Below are positions 1 to 8,542 of a stretch of DNA of 64,000 bases, in pieces. The DNA is from Lutimonas halocynthiae (GTDB taxonomy: Bacteria; Bacteroidota; Bacteroidia; Flavobacteriales; Flavobacteriaceae): positions 186,001 to 250,000 of the forward strand of contig NZ_JAUFQO010000001.1 of NCBI RefSeq assembly GCF_030409835.1, given 5' to 3'. The position numbers and the translations under genes were made by a program. How positions within the stretch are numbered: the first letter of the stretch is position 1; each line of letters starts with the position of its first letter. Below the pieces are notes generated by a model. That model ran no database searches. It was given only the letters and a program-made list of their open reading frames with translations, and was not told the origin of the DNA.

Positions 1-1
1 G

Positions 2-1123
2 GGTGGAGTATTAAATAGCGAATATCAATTGAGTTTTACGAATCCTGCTTCTTATGGATCGTTGAAATGGACAACCTATGTCTTCGCTGGGGGAAATAAA
101 ACTAACAATGTAGACGACGGAGAGAATAAGCAAACCAGCTCCGCAGCTGCACTTAGCTATATTGCTTTAGGTATTCCGATTCGTGGAAACCAGGGCCTTG
201 TTATGGGTCTTCAACTCAATACGGCTGTAGGATATTCTCTGGTAGATCAGACTTTTGATGCTGACGGTGAATTGGCAGAAATTGACAGGTATTATGGAAA
301 TGGTGGGACAAACCGGGTTTTTCTGGGTTATGGTTATCAATTTCCGCATAATATCTCCCTGGGAGTTGAACTAGCGTATGTTTTTGGTGGGATAGATAAT
401 AATGTCTTGAATAGAAGGAATAATGTACAATTGGCAACGCAACATTTAACTGATTCTAGAATTACAGGAACTTCAGCCAAAGTAGGACTTCATTACGGTC
501 CGAAAATTTCAGAAAACCTTAGGGTTAAATTCGGAGTGGCAGCTGATCTTGAATCTACTATGAATGAAGATGGTAATATTTTGTTATATACTATAGTAAA
601 CGATGAAGATGCAATCGGAATCCCTGTAGATACTATATCGAGCTCTGAATATAAAGCCACCATAACTTCTCCTCTAAAAACGGCAATTAGTGCTGGAATT
701 GGTGAAGATAATAAATGGTTTATTGGGGCAGAATATACTTTTCAAAATCCTTTAGAATTAAGCGGCGGGATTTATGAAGATGTTGACTTTTATCGTTATG
801 AAAATTTTTCAAACATCTCTGTTGGTGGTTTTTATACACCAAACCTGATGTCGCTTAGCAGTTATTTTAACAGGGTTACTTATAGGGCAGGATTCAATTA
901 TCAAAAGACTGGTTTGGTCGTAAATGATACAGACATTAATGAGTATGGCATATCTTTTGGTGTAAGTTTACCTATGGGTTTAAAAATATCTAACGTAAAT
1001 TTGGGTTTTGAACTGGGAAAAAGAGGGACAACAGATAAAAGCTTAATCGAAGAAGATTTTTTCAATTTCAGATTGAGTTTATCACTTAATGATAAGTGGT
1101 TTAGAAGACAAAAAATTTATTAA
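2..1123 (+). CDS. Outer-membrane beta-barrel protein, 5' truncated
   Basis: The reading frame is open to the left edge of the window, so the N-terminus and signal peptide are missing; about 373 residues are visible. The visible start contains the phrase FTNPASYGSLKW, like the N-terminal part of FadL-like/PorV-like barrels of Bacteroidota. The rest alternates aromatic and polar residues with many glycines (for example VFLGYGYQF, AGFNYQKTG, GFELGKRG) and ends in a strand-like segment close to the C-terminus, as expected for a beta-barrel. The TPR gene follows after 18 bp, so the two are probably cotranscribed. In flavobacteria a barrel gene of this kind commonly sits before a TPR gene and lptC. 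The substrate is unknown. The barrel assignment is reasonably firm; any transport function would be a guess. Confidence 0.7.
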   Translation, partial: GGVLNSEYQLSFTNPASYGSLKWTTYVFAGGNKTNNVDDGENKQTSSAAALSYIALGIPIRGNQGLVMGLQLNTAVGYSLVDQTFDADGELAEIDRYYGNGGTNRVFLGYGYQFPHNISLGVELAYVFGGIDNNVLNRRNNVQLATQHLTDSRITGTSAKVGLHYGPKISENLRVKFGVAADLESTMNEDGNILLYTIVNDEDAIGIPVDTISSSEYKATITSPLKTAISAGIGEDNKWFIGAEYTFQNPLELSGGIYEDVDFYRYENFSNISVGGFYTPNLMSLSSYFNRVTYRAGFNYQKTGLVVNDTDINEYGISFGVSLPMGLKISNVNLGFELGKRGTTDKSLIEEDFFNFRLSLSLNDKWFRRQKIY

Positions 1124-1141
1124 TATTAACAAATCTTAAAA

Positions 1142-2626
1142 ATGAAATTAGCAAAGACGGTATTGATTGTAGTGATCCTTTTCCTTTCAGTGGGAAGTTT
1201 TACTGTGTATGGGCAAGACAAGTATGGTAGCGAACCAGACAAGTGTAAAACCAACCTGTCTCTCTTCCATGAGGCGGTAAAAATGGCAAACTATGATGCT
1301 GCTTATGAACCGTGGAAATGGTGTGTTGAAAATTGTCCGCAAGCTTCAAAAATCATTTATAGCGATGGGTTAAAGATGGCTGAAGCTAAATATGATGCTG
1401 CTGCTGCTGCAATACCCGTTAAAAAAGGCGAAAAAATTGAAACCAACGACTATATCGTAAAAGTTGGCAAAAAGTATTATGACAAGTCTAAGTTAAATAA
1501 AGAGGAAATGTCAAAATACGCAATCGAAGTTATTTTGGTTTATAACCTAAGAGTGAAAAATTTTCCTGAGAATCTAGGTAAAGTTTATAGTGATTGGGCA
1601 AACTTTCTATTCAAAAGAGCCGTGTTAGAAGATTTAATTCTAAAAGAAGAGATCTTTGATAAATTAAGCTTGTCATTTAAAGCTGATCCTACTGGGATGA
1701 GTGTTAAGAATCTTGGTAAATATTTCCAAACAGTTACAGATATTGAAAAAGATGTAAATCCTCAATTGGTTTTTGACACCTATGATGATATCAATGAAGC
1801 TGTTGGAATGAAGATGGATAAATATTCTCGTGAGCTGGATGTTATAAATGCTAAATTGGATAAAGGCGGCGAGCTTACAAAAAAAGAGAAAAGTCAAAAA
1901 AGAGCAAGAGAAGTAAACCTAAGAGCCTTAGGACAGGTTGAAGGATATCTTGACAACACTTTAACTGAGGTTGCAACTTGTGATAGACTGATACCTTTAT
2001 ATAAAGACAATTTTGAAAAAAATAAAAACAATGCTACTTGGTTAAAAAGAGCTGTTTCAAGATTGAATCAAAAAGAATGTACTGACAATCCTATCTACCC
2101 TTCAATGGTAGAAGCCTATGTTAATGCAGCTCCTTCATCAGATGCTTTTGTATTTTATGCTGGAATCTTAATGGAACAAGGTGAATCAAATAAGGCTATT
2201 GAATATTTCAATAAAGCAATTGATCTTGAACCAGACAATTATAAAAAAGCCAAATACTATTACAGAGTGGCGTTGATCTTTAAAAAGAAGGGATCAAGAT
2301 CAAAAGCAAGAGAATATGCAAGACTTGCTATCAAAGAAAGACCAAGTATGGGAAGCGCTTATTTGTTAATCTCTAACCTTTATGCTTCTAGTGCGAACAC
2401 TTGTGGTACAGATGAAATTTCAAAAAGAATGGTTTATGTAGCTGCTGCTGATAAAGCCAAACAAGCAAAAGCTGCGGATCCTGGAATTACTTCAACTGCA
2501 AACAAATACATAAAAAGTTATATGGCCAGTGCACCTTCTAAGAAATTGGTTTTCACTGAAGGACTTACTTCTGGAGCTACACATAAAGTAGGATGCTGGA
2601 TTAATGAATCAGCTAGAATACCATAA
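1142..2626 (+). CDS. Secreted tetratricopeptide repeat protein
   Basis: The 494-residue protein starts with a cleavable signal peptide (Lys-rich start, hydrophobic stretch, then GQDKYG), so it is periplasmic or surface associated. The middle is alpha-helical and Lys-rich. Two or three TPR-like helix pairs are visible near residues 335-415 (YAGILMEQGESNKAIEYFNK and ARLAIKERPSMGSAYLLISN are typical). Cysteines near the N-terminus (CKTN, WCVENC) could form disulfides. It sits between the barrel gene and lptC with short gaps of 18 and 8 bp, so it belongs to an envelope operon. TPR proteins are scaffolds; the partner here may be the upstream barrel, which is inference. No enzymatic motif is seen. 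Confidence 0.8.
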   Translation: MKLAKTVLIVVILFLSVGSFTVYGQDKYGSEPDKCKTNLSLFHEAVKMANYDAAYEPWKWCVENCPQASKIIYSDGLKMAEAKYDAAAAAIPVKKGEKIETNDYIVKVGKKYYDKSKLNKEEMSKYAIEVILVYNLRVKNFPENLGKVYSDWANFLFKRAVLEDLILKEEIFDKLSLSFKADPTGMSVKNLGKYFQTVTDIEKDVNPQLVFDTYDDINEAVGMKMDKYSRELDVINAKLDKGGELTKKEKSQKRAREVNLRALGQVEGYLDNTLTEVATCDRLIPLYKDNFEKNKNNATWLKRAVSRLNQKECTDNPIYPSMVEAYVNAAPSSDAFVFYAGILMEQGESNKAIEYFNKAIDLEPDNYKKAKYYYRVALIFKKKGSRSKAREYARLAIKERPSMGSAYLLISNLYASSANTCGTDEISKRMVYVAAADKAKQAKAADPGITSTANKYIKSYMASAPSKKLVFTEGLTSGATHKVGCWINESARIP

Positions 2627-2634
2627 TATATTGA

Positions 2635-3201
2635 ATGGCTAAAAATATTTCATATCGCTTAATAAACATTGCTACTATACTTATAGTAGCAATGTTTTTT
2701 TCTTGTGGTAATGACATTAAAGAAGTTCAAGATTTTTTAGCTGAAAAAAACCTTCCCATCGGTGCTGCTAAAAATGTACACCTTATTCATACCGACTCTG
2801 GTAAAGTAATGACAATTTTGACGGCTCCGGTAATGCATGATTTTTCAAACAGAGAAGACCATCCATACACGCTTTTTCCTGATGGGGTGAGGATTGTAAG
2901 TTTTGATGAAAAGGGTGACTCTGTAATACTGACGGCAGGCTATTCAATTTCCTTTGCCAATACAAATATCTCAGAAGTCAAAGACAGCGTAAAAGTGGTT
3001 AACCCGGCCGAAAAAACAAAATTATTCACCGACCAGCTTTTTTGGGATTCAAATGAACATTATATTTATACTGAAAAAAAATTCACATTGATCACCAAAT
3101 TTGATACTATTCATGGACAAGGATTTGAATCTAATGAAGATTTGACCAGGGTTAACATGAAGTCAATCAAAGGCAGTGTTTATGTAGACGAATCACCTTA
3201 A
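2635..3201 (+). CDS. lptC: LptC-like LPS export lipoprotein
   Basis: The 188-residue lipoprotein has a hydrophobic N-terminus ending in a lipobox-like FFSC with Cys24. The body is rich in beta-strand-like segments matching the LptC/OstA jelly-roll family (KVMTILTAP, YTLFPDGVRIVSF, LFTDQLFWD, FTLITKFDTIHGQGFES). The phrase 'convert to external unit, destroy link to inner' typical of the family is visible as the FTDQLFWD...YIYTEKKF...GQGFES order. LptC passes lipopolysaccharide from the LptBFG inner-membrane complex to the periplasmic LptA bridge. Flavobacterial LptC proteins are often lipid anchored, unlike the single transmembrane helix of enterobacterial LptC. It is 8 bp after the TPR gene and 2 bp before the next gene. 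Overall length fits the family. Confidence 0.8.
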   Translation: MAKNISYRLINIATILIVAMFFSCGNDIKEVQDFLAEKNLPIGAAKNVHLIHTDSGKVMTILTAPVMHDFSNREDHPYTLFPDGVRIVSFDEKGDSVILTAGYSISFANTNISEVKDSVKVVNPAEKTKLFTDQLFWDSNEHYIYTEKKFTLITKFDTIHGQGFESNEDLTRVNMKSIKGSVYVDESP

Positions 3202-3203
3202 CT

Positions 3204-3401
3204 ATGGCTAAATATTTTAAAATTTTTGAAATTGGTTATCTTATCCTTGCGATAATACTAATCGTTGAGTCTGTTCTTATGTGGAATTCAGAACCTAATA
3301 AAGCATATATTTTTTTAGCTTTATCAGTACTAGCCGTTTTCATGTATTTCTTTAGAAAAAAATACCGTAAACGTTTTGAAAAACACGAACGAAAAGAATG
3401 A
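3204..3401 (+). CDS. Small two-helix membrane protein
   Basis: The 65-residue protein has two hydrophobic helices (about residues 10-27 and 33-50) and a strongly basic tail with KKYRKRFEKHERK, which should be cytoplasmic by the positive-inside rule. It starts 2 bp after lptC and its stop codon overlaps the start of the next gene (ATGA), so it is translationally coupled to both. Function is not known. The tight packing in the operon makes it a real gene despite its size. Confidence 0.75.
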   Translation: MAKYFKIFEIGYLILAIILIVESVLMWNSEPNKAYIFLALSVLAVFMYFFRKKYRKRFEKHERKE

Positions 3402-4657
3402 TCATAATACTTGTTATCATATTTATTTCGGTATTGTTATCAGCTTTTTTTTCTGGTATGGAAATTGCCTTTATCTCTTCGAACAAAATGCAACTTGAAC
3501 TTGAGAAGAAAAAAGACACCCTACACGCTAAAATATTAAAACGACTTACTCAAAAACCTTCTAAATTTATTACTACCATGTTGGTAGGTAATAATATTGC
3601 TTTGGTGGTCTATGGATATTTCATGGGAGATCTCTTAATGGGCTTCTTTCACGATGTTATCAACAATGAATTTTTACTTTTGCTTACCCAAACCTTTATC
3701 TCTACCATTATTATATTAATTACAGCTGAATTCCTGCCAAAGGCTGCGTTTAGAATTTATGCCAACGAAAGTATGAGGTTATTTGCCTTTCCTGCTTATT
3801 TTTTCTATTTGCTTTTTTATATTATCTCAAGGTTCATTACCGCCATTTCTGATTTTTTCTTACGTATATTTTTCAATACCAGGGAAGATCAGGTTCAACT
3901 TGCTTTTTCTAAAGCTGAATTAGGGCACTATATTGATGAGCAACTTGAGTCTGCAGAAGATGAAATCGATTCAGAGATCCAGATTTTTCAAAATGCGCTT
4001 GAATTCCATAATGTTAAGGCCAGGGAGGCCATGATTCCAAGAACAGAAATCATAGCTGTTGAGGTACATGATTCTCCAAAGAATTTAAAACAACTTTTTA
4101 ACGATACCGGGCTTTCAAAAATTATGGTTTACAATAACTCTTTGGATGATATAATTGGCTATGCTCATTTTTTTGATCTCTTTAAGAAGCCGAAAAATAT
4201 TAGATCTATTCTTTTACCTATTGAGATTGTTCCAGAAACCATGATGATTCATGATATCCTTAATGATCTGATTCTTAAAAGCAAAAGTGTTGCTATCGTA
4301 CTTGATGAATACGGAGGAACTTCCGGATTAATTACTATTGAAGATATTATTGAAGAACTATTCGGGGATATTGAAGATGAACACGATTCTATTACCCTGC
4401 TAGAAGAAAAAGTAAATGACAGAGAATACAAATTCTCAACTAGACTGGAGGTAGATTATATCAATGAAGTTTACGATCTTGAGCTAACTAAAGATAGTAA
4501 CTATGAAACACTTGGCGGACTTATTGTAAATCATACTGAAAACATCCCTTCTACTGGTGAAATCATTCAAATTGACAACTACCAATTCACCATCCTAAAA
4601 GAATCTGCTTCTAAAATCGAAGAGGTCTATTTAAAAGTTTTATTTAAAGACACATAG
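3398..4657 (+). CDS. CNNM/DUF21 membrane protein with CBS pair and CorC domain (hemolysin family)
   Basis: The 419-residue protein has a DUF21/CNNM transmembrane domain (about residues 1-180, opening with SAFFSGMEIAFISS). A pair of CBS domains follows (about 195-330, including AREAMIPRTEI and IVLDEYGGTSGLITIEDIIE), then a C-terminal CorC/HlyC domain (about 340-415). The family includes magnesium/cobalt efflux-linked CorC, CNNM transporters and the flavobacterial gliding protein GldE. The neighbours here are LptC and PpiD-like genes rather than gldD, so I prefer a general CNNM-type transporter over GldE. It overlaps the small upstream gene by 4 bp. Ion specificity cannot be read from the sequence. 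Confidence 0.85.
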   Translation: MIIILVIIFISVLLSAFFSGMEIAFISSNKMQLELEKKKDTLHAKILKRLTQKPSKFITTMLVGNNIALVVYGYFMGDLLMGFFHDVINNEFLLLLTQTFISTIIILITAEFLPKAAFRIYANESMRLFAFPAYFFYLLFYIISRFITAISDFFLRIFFNTREDQVQLAFSKAELGHYIDEQLESAEDEIDSEIQIFQNALEFHNVKAREAMIPRTEIIAVEVHDSPKNLKQLFNDTGLSKIMVYNNSLDDIIGYAHFFDLFKKPKNIRSILLPIEIVPETMMIHDILNDLILKSKSVAIVLDEYGGTSGLITIEDIIEELFGDIEDEHDSITLLEEKVNDREYKFSTRLEVDYINEVYDLELTKDSNYETLGGLIVNHTENIPSTGEIIQIDNYQFTILKESASKIEEVYLKVLFKDT

Positions 4658-4752
4658 CCCCATTTTAAGCCTAAAAAATTAGTCTTAAACTCCTTTCATT
4701 ATTAAAAGGTAAATTGTATTTTCGCAACCTAAAATTTTTAATAGAAAAGAAA

Positions 4753-6888
4753 ATGGCTGTATTATCGAAAATTAGAGAGAGATCATTATTTTTAATCATA
4801 ATAATCGCATTGGCATTGTTTTCATTCGTATTAAGCGGATTATTCGATGGAAACTTATTTAACAAAACCGCTACGAGTATTGGTGAAGTCAATGGAGAAC
4901 CTATTTCAAGAGAAGAATTTGCCCAGCAGGTAGAGTTCAATAGAAGCAGGTCTAATGGAAGGTCTTCAAACACACAAAATGTGAATAATGCTTGGAATAC
5001 TCTAGTTCGTGAAAAAGTATATCAGACTCAATTAGAAAAATCTGGCGTTGTTGTTGGAGAGAAAGATGTTTGGGACGCTATGGTAGCACAAATATCTTCT
5101 CAGAATAGCCCTCAGTTTGCTAATGAAGCCGGGTTTTTTGATCCTGAAAAATTGAAAGAATATATTGCCACTTTACAAGATAATTCAGAAGAAGGAGAAA
5201 GTGGTTCTGCTGCTTGGTTAAGTTGGATTAACTATGAAAAAGGAATCAAAAAAAATCTAGAACAAACTACATATAATGCCCTGATCAGAGCTGGATTAGG
5301 TAGCACATTGAGTGAAGGAAAAAGAGATTATTATTTTCAAAACACGAGCGTCGACTTAGATTATGTTTACGTTCCTTTTAACAGTATTGCGGATAGCCTT
5401 GTTTCTGTAAATACGGAAGAGATAAAAACGTATATCAAAGCGCACGCTAAAGCATATACAGTTGAGGAGTCTAGAGACATTCAATTTGTTCAATTTAAAA
5501 TTGAGGCAACTGAAGAAGATGAGAAGGCAATTCAACAAGAATTAATTCAAATGATTGAAGATCGTGAAGAATATAGTAATGCTGCGAAGGCAAACGTTAC
5601 CGTTCAAGGATTCAAAAATGCGGTTGACATGAATGAATTCAATGCTGAAAATGAATCAGACACTCCTTATGATGCTAACTACTATAATGAAGTAGCGCTA
5701 GCCATAAACGCGCCAGATACGCTGTTCAATTTAGATCAAGGAACAATTTATGGCCCTTATAAGGATAAAGGGTTTTATAAATTATCTAAAGTAACCGGTA
5801 TCAAACAATTGCCTGACTCGGTAAAAGCGAGTCATATCCTAATCTCATTTGCTGGTAGCGCCACTGCCGACGCAAGTATCACTAATTCTCCTGAAGAAGC
5901 TGAAAAAGTTGCGGATAGTTTACTGTCAGTGCTTAAAGCCGACCCAAGTAAATTTGAAGAATTAGCAGAAAACTTATCAGTTGATAAAGTTTCTGGTGCA
6001 AAAGGAGGAGATTTAGGTTGGTTTGTTTACAGAACAATGATCCCTGAATTCAGAGATTATAGTTTTGAAAACGCGGTTGGCGATATGGGAGTTGTAAAAT
6101 CTCAGTTCGGTTATCATGTTATTCGCATTGAAGAACAAAAAAACAAACAAAAAAACGTTCAAATCGCTACTTTCTCAAGAAAAATAGACCCATCAGAAAC
6201 AACTGAAAACAATGTTTTTGAACTAGCAGAAACTTTTGCCGCTGATCTTTCAGCTGGAAAAGACATCAATGAACTAGCAAAAGAAAAGGGATTTTCAGTA
6301 AGACCTGTCTTAAGTCTTGAAGTATTTGATGACAATATAGCTGAATTAGGTTCTCAAAGACAAATAGTTCGTTGGACATTTGAAGATGCTACAGAAGTTG
6401 GTGGCATCAAAAGATTTGATCTTGACAATGGTTATGCAGTAGTGAAATTGTCTGCAAAAAATAAAGCAGGATTATCCGGAAAAGGTCAAAATGTAAGAAA
6501 TATCGTTCTCAATGAAAAGAAAGCTGCATTAATCAAAGAAAGATCTACCGGGTCAACTCTTGATGAAATAGCTACTCAGAACAACGTTACAAAGAGTAGT
6601 AGTTTGGCAGTTTCAAATACCAGCCCTGTATTTGCAGGTGTAGGGAGATTTGTTGATATATCAGGTGTTGTTACTTCTTTAGAGGAAAATCAACTGGCAA
6701 AAAACATTATTGGGAAAAGTGGTGTTGCTTTTGCGACAGTCACTAAAAAGACCTTGCCTGCTGAATTACAAAATTACAATGGAAATAAAAAGAATTTGGA
6801 GCGTACGTTATCGGGTAGAAGTTTACTCATTTTTGAAGCCCTAAAAGAGAATGCTGACATTGTAGATAATAGAGCGGTTTTTTATTAG
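4753..6888 (+). CDS. ppiD: PpiD-like periplasmic chaperone / peptidyl-prolyl isomerase
   Basis: I start at ATG 4753 (MAVLSKIRERSLFLIIII), because that gives the normal short cytoplasmic tail and single membrane anchor; an upstream TTG at 4714 is in frame but less likely. The 711-residue protein has one N-terminal transmembrane helix, a SurA/PpiD N-terminal helical domain (to about residue 200), a middle domain, and a parvulin domain at about 355-455 (VKASHILISF, GGDLGWFV, QFGYHVIRIEE). PpiD acts at the periplasmic face of the inner membrane, helping newly exported proteins fold. A near-consensus -7 element (TATTTTCG, 4717-4724) lies upstream, so the gene may have its own promoter besides read-through from the previous gene. 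Confidence 0.85.
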   Translation: MAVLSKIRERSLFLIIIIALALFSFVLSGLFDGNLFNKTATSIGEVNGEPISREEFAQQVEFNRSRSNGRSSNTQNVNNAWNTLVREKVYQTQLEKSGVVVGEKDVWDAMVAQISSQNSPQFANEAGFFDPEKLKEYIATLQDNSEEGESGSAAWLSWINYEKGIKKNLEQTTYNALIRAGLGSTLSEGKRDYYFQNTSVDLDYVYVPFNSIADSLVSVNTEEIKTYIKAHAKAYTVEESRDIQFVQFKIEATEEDEKAIQQELIQMIEDREEYSNAAKANVTVQGFKNAVDMNEFNAENESDTPYDANYYNEVALAINAPDTLFNLDQGTIYGPYKDKGFYKLSKVTGIKQLPDSVKASHILISFAGSATADASITNSPEEAEKVADSLLSVLKADPSKFEELAENLSVDKVSGAKGGDLGWFVYRTMIPEFRDYSFENAVGDMGVVKSQFGYHVIRIEEQKNKQKNVQIATFSRKIDPSETTENNVFELAETFAADLSAGKDINELAKEKGFSVRPVLSLEVFDDNIAELGSQRQIVRWTFEDATEVGGIKRFDLDNGYAVVKLSAKNKAGLSGKGQNVRNIVLNEKKAALIKERSTGSTLDEIATQNNVTKSSSLAVSNTSPVFAGVGRFVDISGVVTSLEENQLAKNIIGKSGVAFATVTKKTLPAELQNYNGNKKNLERTLSGRSLLIFEALKENADIVDNRAVFY

Positions 6889-6979
6889 AAATTTCCGCCG
6901 ATTGCTTTTATTATCTGCCACTTTGAAAGTAGAGAAATAAAAAAAAAATGCTTAAAGTGAGTTATTTGGCAAGTTTTTA

Positions 6980-6987
6980 TATATTTG
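6980..6987 (+). promoter_or_regulatory. Predicted promoter of the OmpA gene (-7 element)
   Basis: TATATTTG is a perfect match to the Bacteroidota -7 consensus TAnnTTTG. It lies 65 bp before the OmpA start. I see no well-placed -33 TTTG, only one closer than usual at 6965. Predicted transcription starts near 6992, giving an untranslated leader of about 60 nt. Confidence 0.5.
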
Positions 6988-7052
6988 TTAAATATTACTT
7001 AAAATTTAAGCTTACTTAACAATTAAAAGATTATAATTTAAAATTGATTACA

Positions 7053-8462
7053 ATGAAACATTTAAAACGAGTATTATTAATCGCATTGGTTGTTGTTTTT
7101 GCGAACAATATTAGTGCACAGGATAAAGATAATCGGTGGATTATTGAGTTGGGAACCAACGCGGTTGACTTCTATCCTACCGGAGCAGATACAGATAGTG
7201 CTCCTATTGCTACACCATATGATGATGGTGATGATCCTATGGCCGTTGGTGGTTTTGGTGAAGATTTTTTCAACACTGACCATTGGAATACAGCTGGGCT
7301 TCTTTCTAGCCTAAGAGTAGGTTACTACGTAGGTAGTGGTTTCTCTGTTGGATTAACTGGATCTTACAACAAAATCACTAAAATTGGTGATGTAAGAGTT
7401 AGTAGTATGACTTATACAGCTGCTGATCTTGATGTTAAATTTGGTTTTGTAAAAGAACCAACATGGATTGATCCATACATCTTCGCTGGTGGTGGTTACA
7501 CTTGGTTAGAAGGAGAAGGAAACGGAACAGCTAATGCTGGTTTAGGTTTGAATTTCTGGTTTAGCGAAATGTTCGGTGTTAATGTTCAAACAAAATATAA
7601 GCATTCTTTTGACGAAGATGTTTTATTACCTCACTTCCAACATTCTGCAGCCTTAGTATTTAAATTTGGTGCACGTGATGCTGATGGTGATGGAATTTAT
7701 GACAAATATGATGCTTGTCCAGAAGTTGCTGGTTTAGAAGCTTTCAATGGTTGTCCTGATACTGACGGTGATGGAATCCAAGATTCTGAAGACGCTTGTC
7801 CTACAGAAGCTGGTTTAGCTGAATTTAATGGTTGTCCTGATACTGACGGTGACGGTGTACCAGATAAAGATGACGCTTGTCCAACTGAAGCTGGTCTTGT
7901 TGAATTAAACGGATGTCCTGATAGAGATGGTGACGGTGTTGCAGATAAAGATGACAGATGTCCAGATGTTGCTGGTCCTGTTGAAAATGAAGGTTGTCCT
8001 TGGCCAGATGCTGACGGTGACGGTATCCCAGACAAAGATGACGAATGTCCAAATATTGCGGGTGTTGCTGAAAACAATGGTTGTCCAATAGTTTCTGCTG
8101 AAGTTCAAAAAGAAATTACAGATTTAGCAAGAGCGATTTACTTCGTAACTGGTAGTTCTAAATTTACAGATGAAACTGAAATCAGAATGGAGCAGGTTAG
8201 TAAAATTGTTAACCAATACCAAAACTTAAGATTTGATGTTGAAGGTCATACTGATAGTACTGGTAGTGATAAAATTAACAATAAATTGTCTCAAGCAAGA
8301 GCTGATGCAGTTAGAGCCTACTTAGTTGATAAAGGTTTCCCTGCTGACATGATCACAGCTAAAGGATTTGGTTCTGCAAGTCCAATTGGAGATAACAAAA
8401 CAAGTAAAGGAAGACAGCAAAACAGAAGAGTTGAAATATTCTCTGAATACGCTGAAAGATAA
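7053..8462 (+). CDS. OmpA family outer-membrane protein with thrombospondin type 3 repeats
   Basis: Start chosen at ATG 7053 ([19 protein letters not shown]), which gives a proper signal peptide ending ISAQ; an in-frame TTG at 7044 is discarded. The 469-residue protein has an N-terminal eight-strand-type barrel (about 25-205). Five Asp-rich calcium-binding TSP3 repeats follow (about 209-345, DxDGDG...CP pattern). A C-terminal OmpA peptidoglycan-binding domain spans about 355-465 ([18 protein letters not shown]). Such proteins are abundant, tether the outer membrane to the cell wall and are common in flavobacteria. It has its own promoter and a strong terminator, so it is likely monocistronic and highly expressed. 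Ten Cys in the TSP3 region pair within repeats. Confidence 0.92.
   Translation: MKHLKRVLLIALVVVFANNISAQDKDNRWIIELGTNAVDFYPTGADTDSAPIATPYDDGDDPMAVGGFGEDFFNTDHWNTAGLLSSLRVGYYVGSGFSVGLTGSYNKITKIGDVRVSSMTYTAADLDVKFGFVKEPTWIDPYIFAGGGYTWLEGEGNGTANAGLGLNFWFSEMFGVNVQTKYKHSFDEDVLLPHFQHSAALVFKFGARDADGDGIYDKYDACPEVAGLEAFNGCPDTDGDGIQDSEDACPTEAGLAEFNGCPDTDGDGVPDKDDACPTEAGLVELNGCPDRDGDGVADKDDRCPDVAGPVENEGCPWPDADGDGIPDKDDECPNIAGVAENNGCPIVSAEVQKEITDLARAIYFVTGSSKFTDETEIRMEQVSKIVNQYQNLRFDVEGHTDSTGSDKINNKLSQARADAVRAYLVDKGFPADMITAKGFGSASPIGDNKTSKGRQQNRRVEIFSEYAER
7677..8087 (+). repeat. Five tandem TSP3 repeat units inside the OmpA gene
   Basis: Five coding repeats of 27, 27, 27, 29 and 27 codons. Each opens with Asp-x-Asp-Gly-Asp-Gly and ends with Gly-Cys-Pro. 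The DNA is also repetitive (recurrent ctgatactgacggtgacggt-like stretches), especially between units 2 and 3, which makes the array prone to unit gain or loss by recombination. Confidence 0.9.
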
Positions 8463-8483
8463 TCTATCTTAGATATTAAAAAT

Positions 8484-8517
8484 AAAACCATCGGTCATTT
8501 GATCGATGGTTTTTTTT
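8484..8517 (+). terminator. Rho-independent terminator after the OmpA gene
   Basis: A 10-bp perfect stem (AAAACCATCG, 8484-8493, with CGATGGTTTT, 8504-8513) encloses a 10-nt loop. The right arm runs into an uninterrupted T tract. It lies 22 bp past the OmpA stop codon. Confidence 0.9.
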
Positions 8518-8530
8518 ATGCAATAATGTT

Positions 8531-8538
8531 TACATTTG
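8531..8538 (+). promoter_or_regulatory. -7 element directly before the AddB-like nuclease gene
   Basis: TACATTTG matches TAnnTTTG perfectly, and only four bases separate it from the ATG at 8543. Transcription would start at or next to the start codon, predicting a leaderless or almost leaderless mRNA. No clear -33 TTTG is seen. Confidence 0.45.
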
Positions 8539-8542
8539 AACT

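Noticed and set aside
7697-8108. Long minus-strand reading frames over the OmpA repeats
   Set aside because: They mirror the Asp-Gly repeat codons of the real gene and have Ser/Pro low-complexity translations with no family features.
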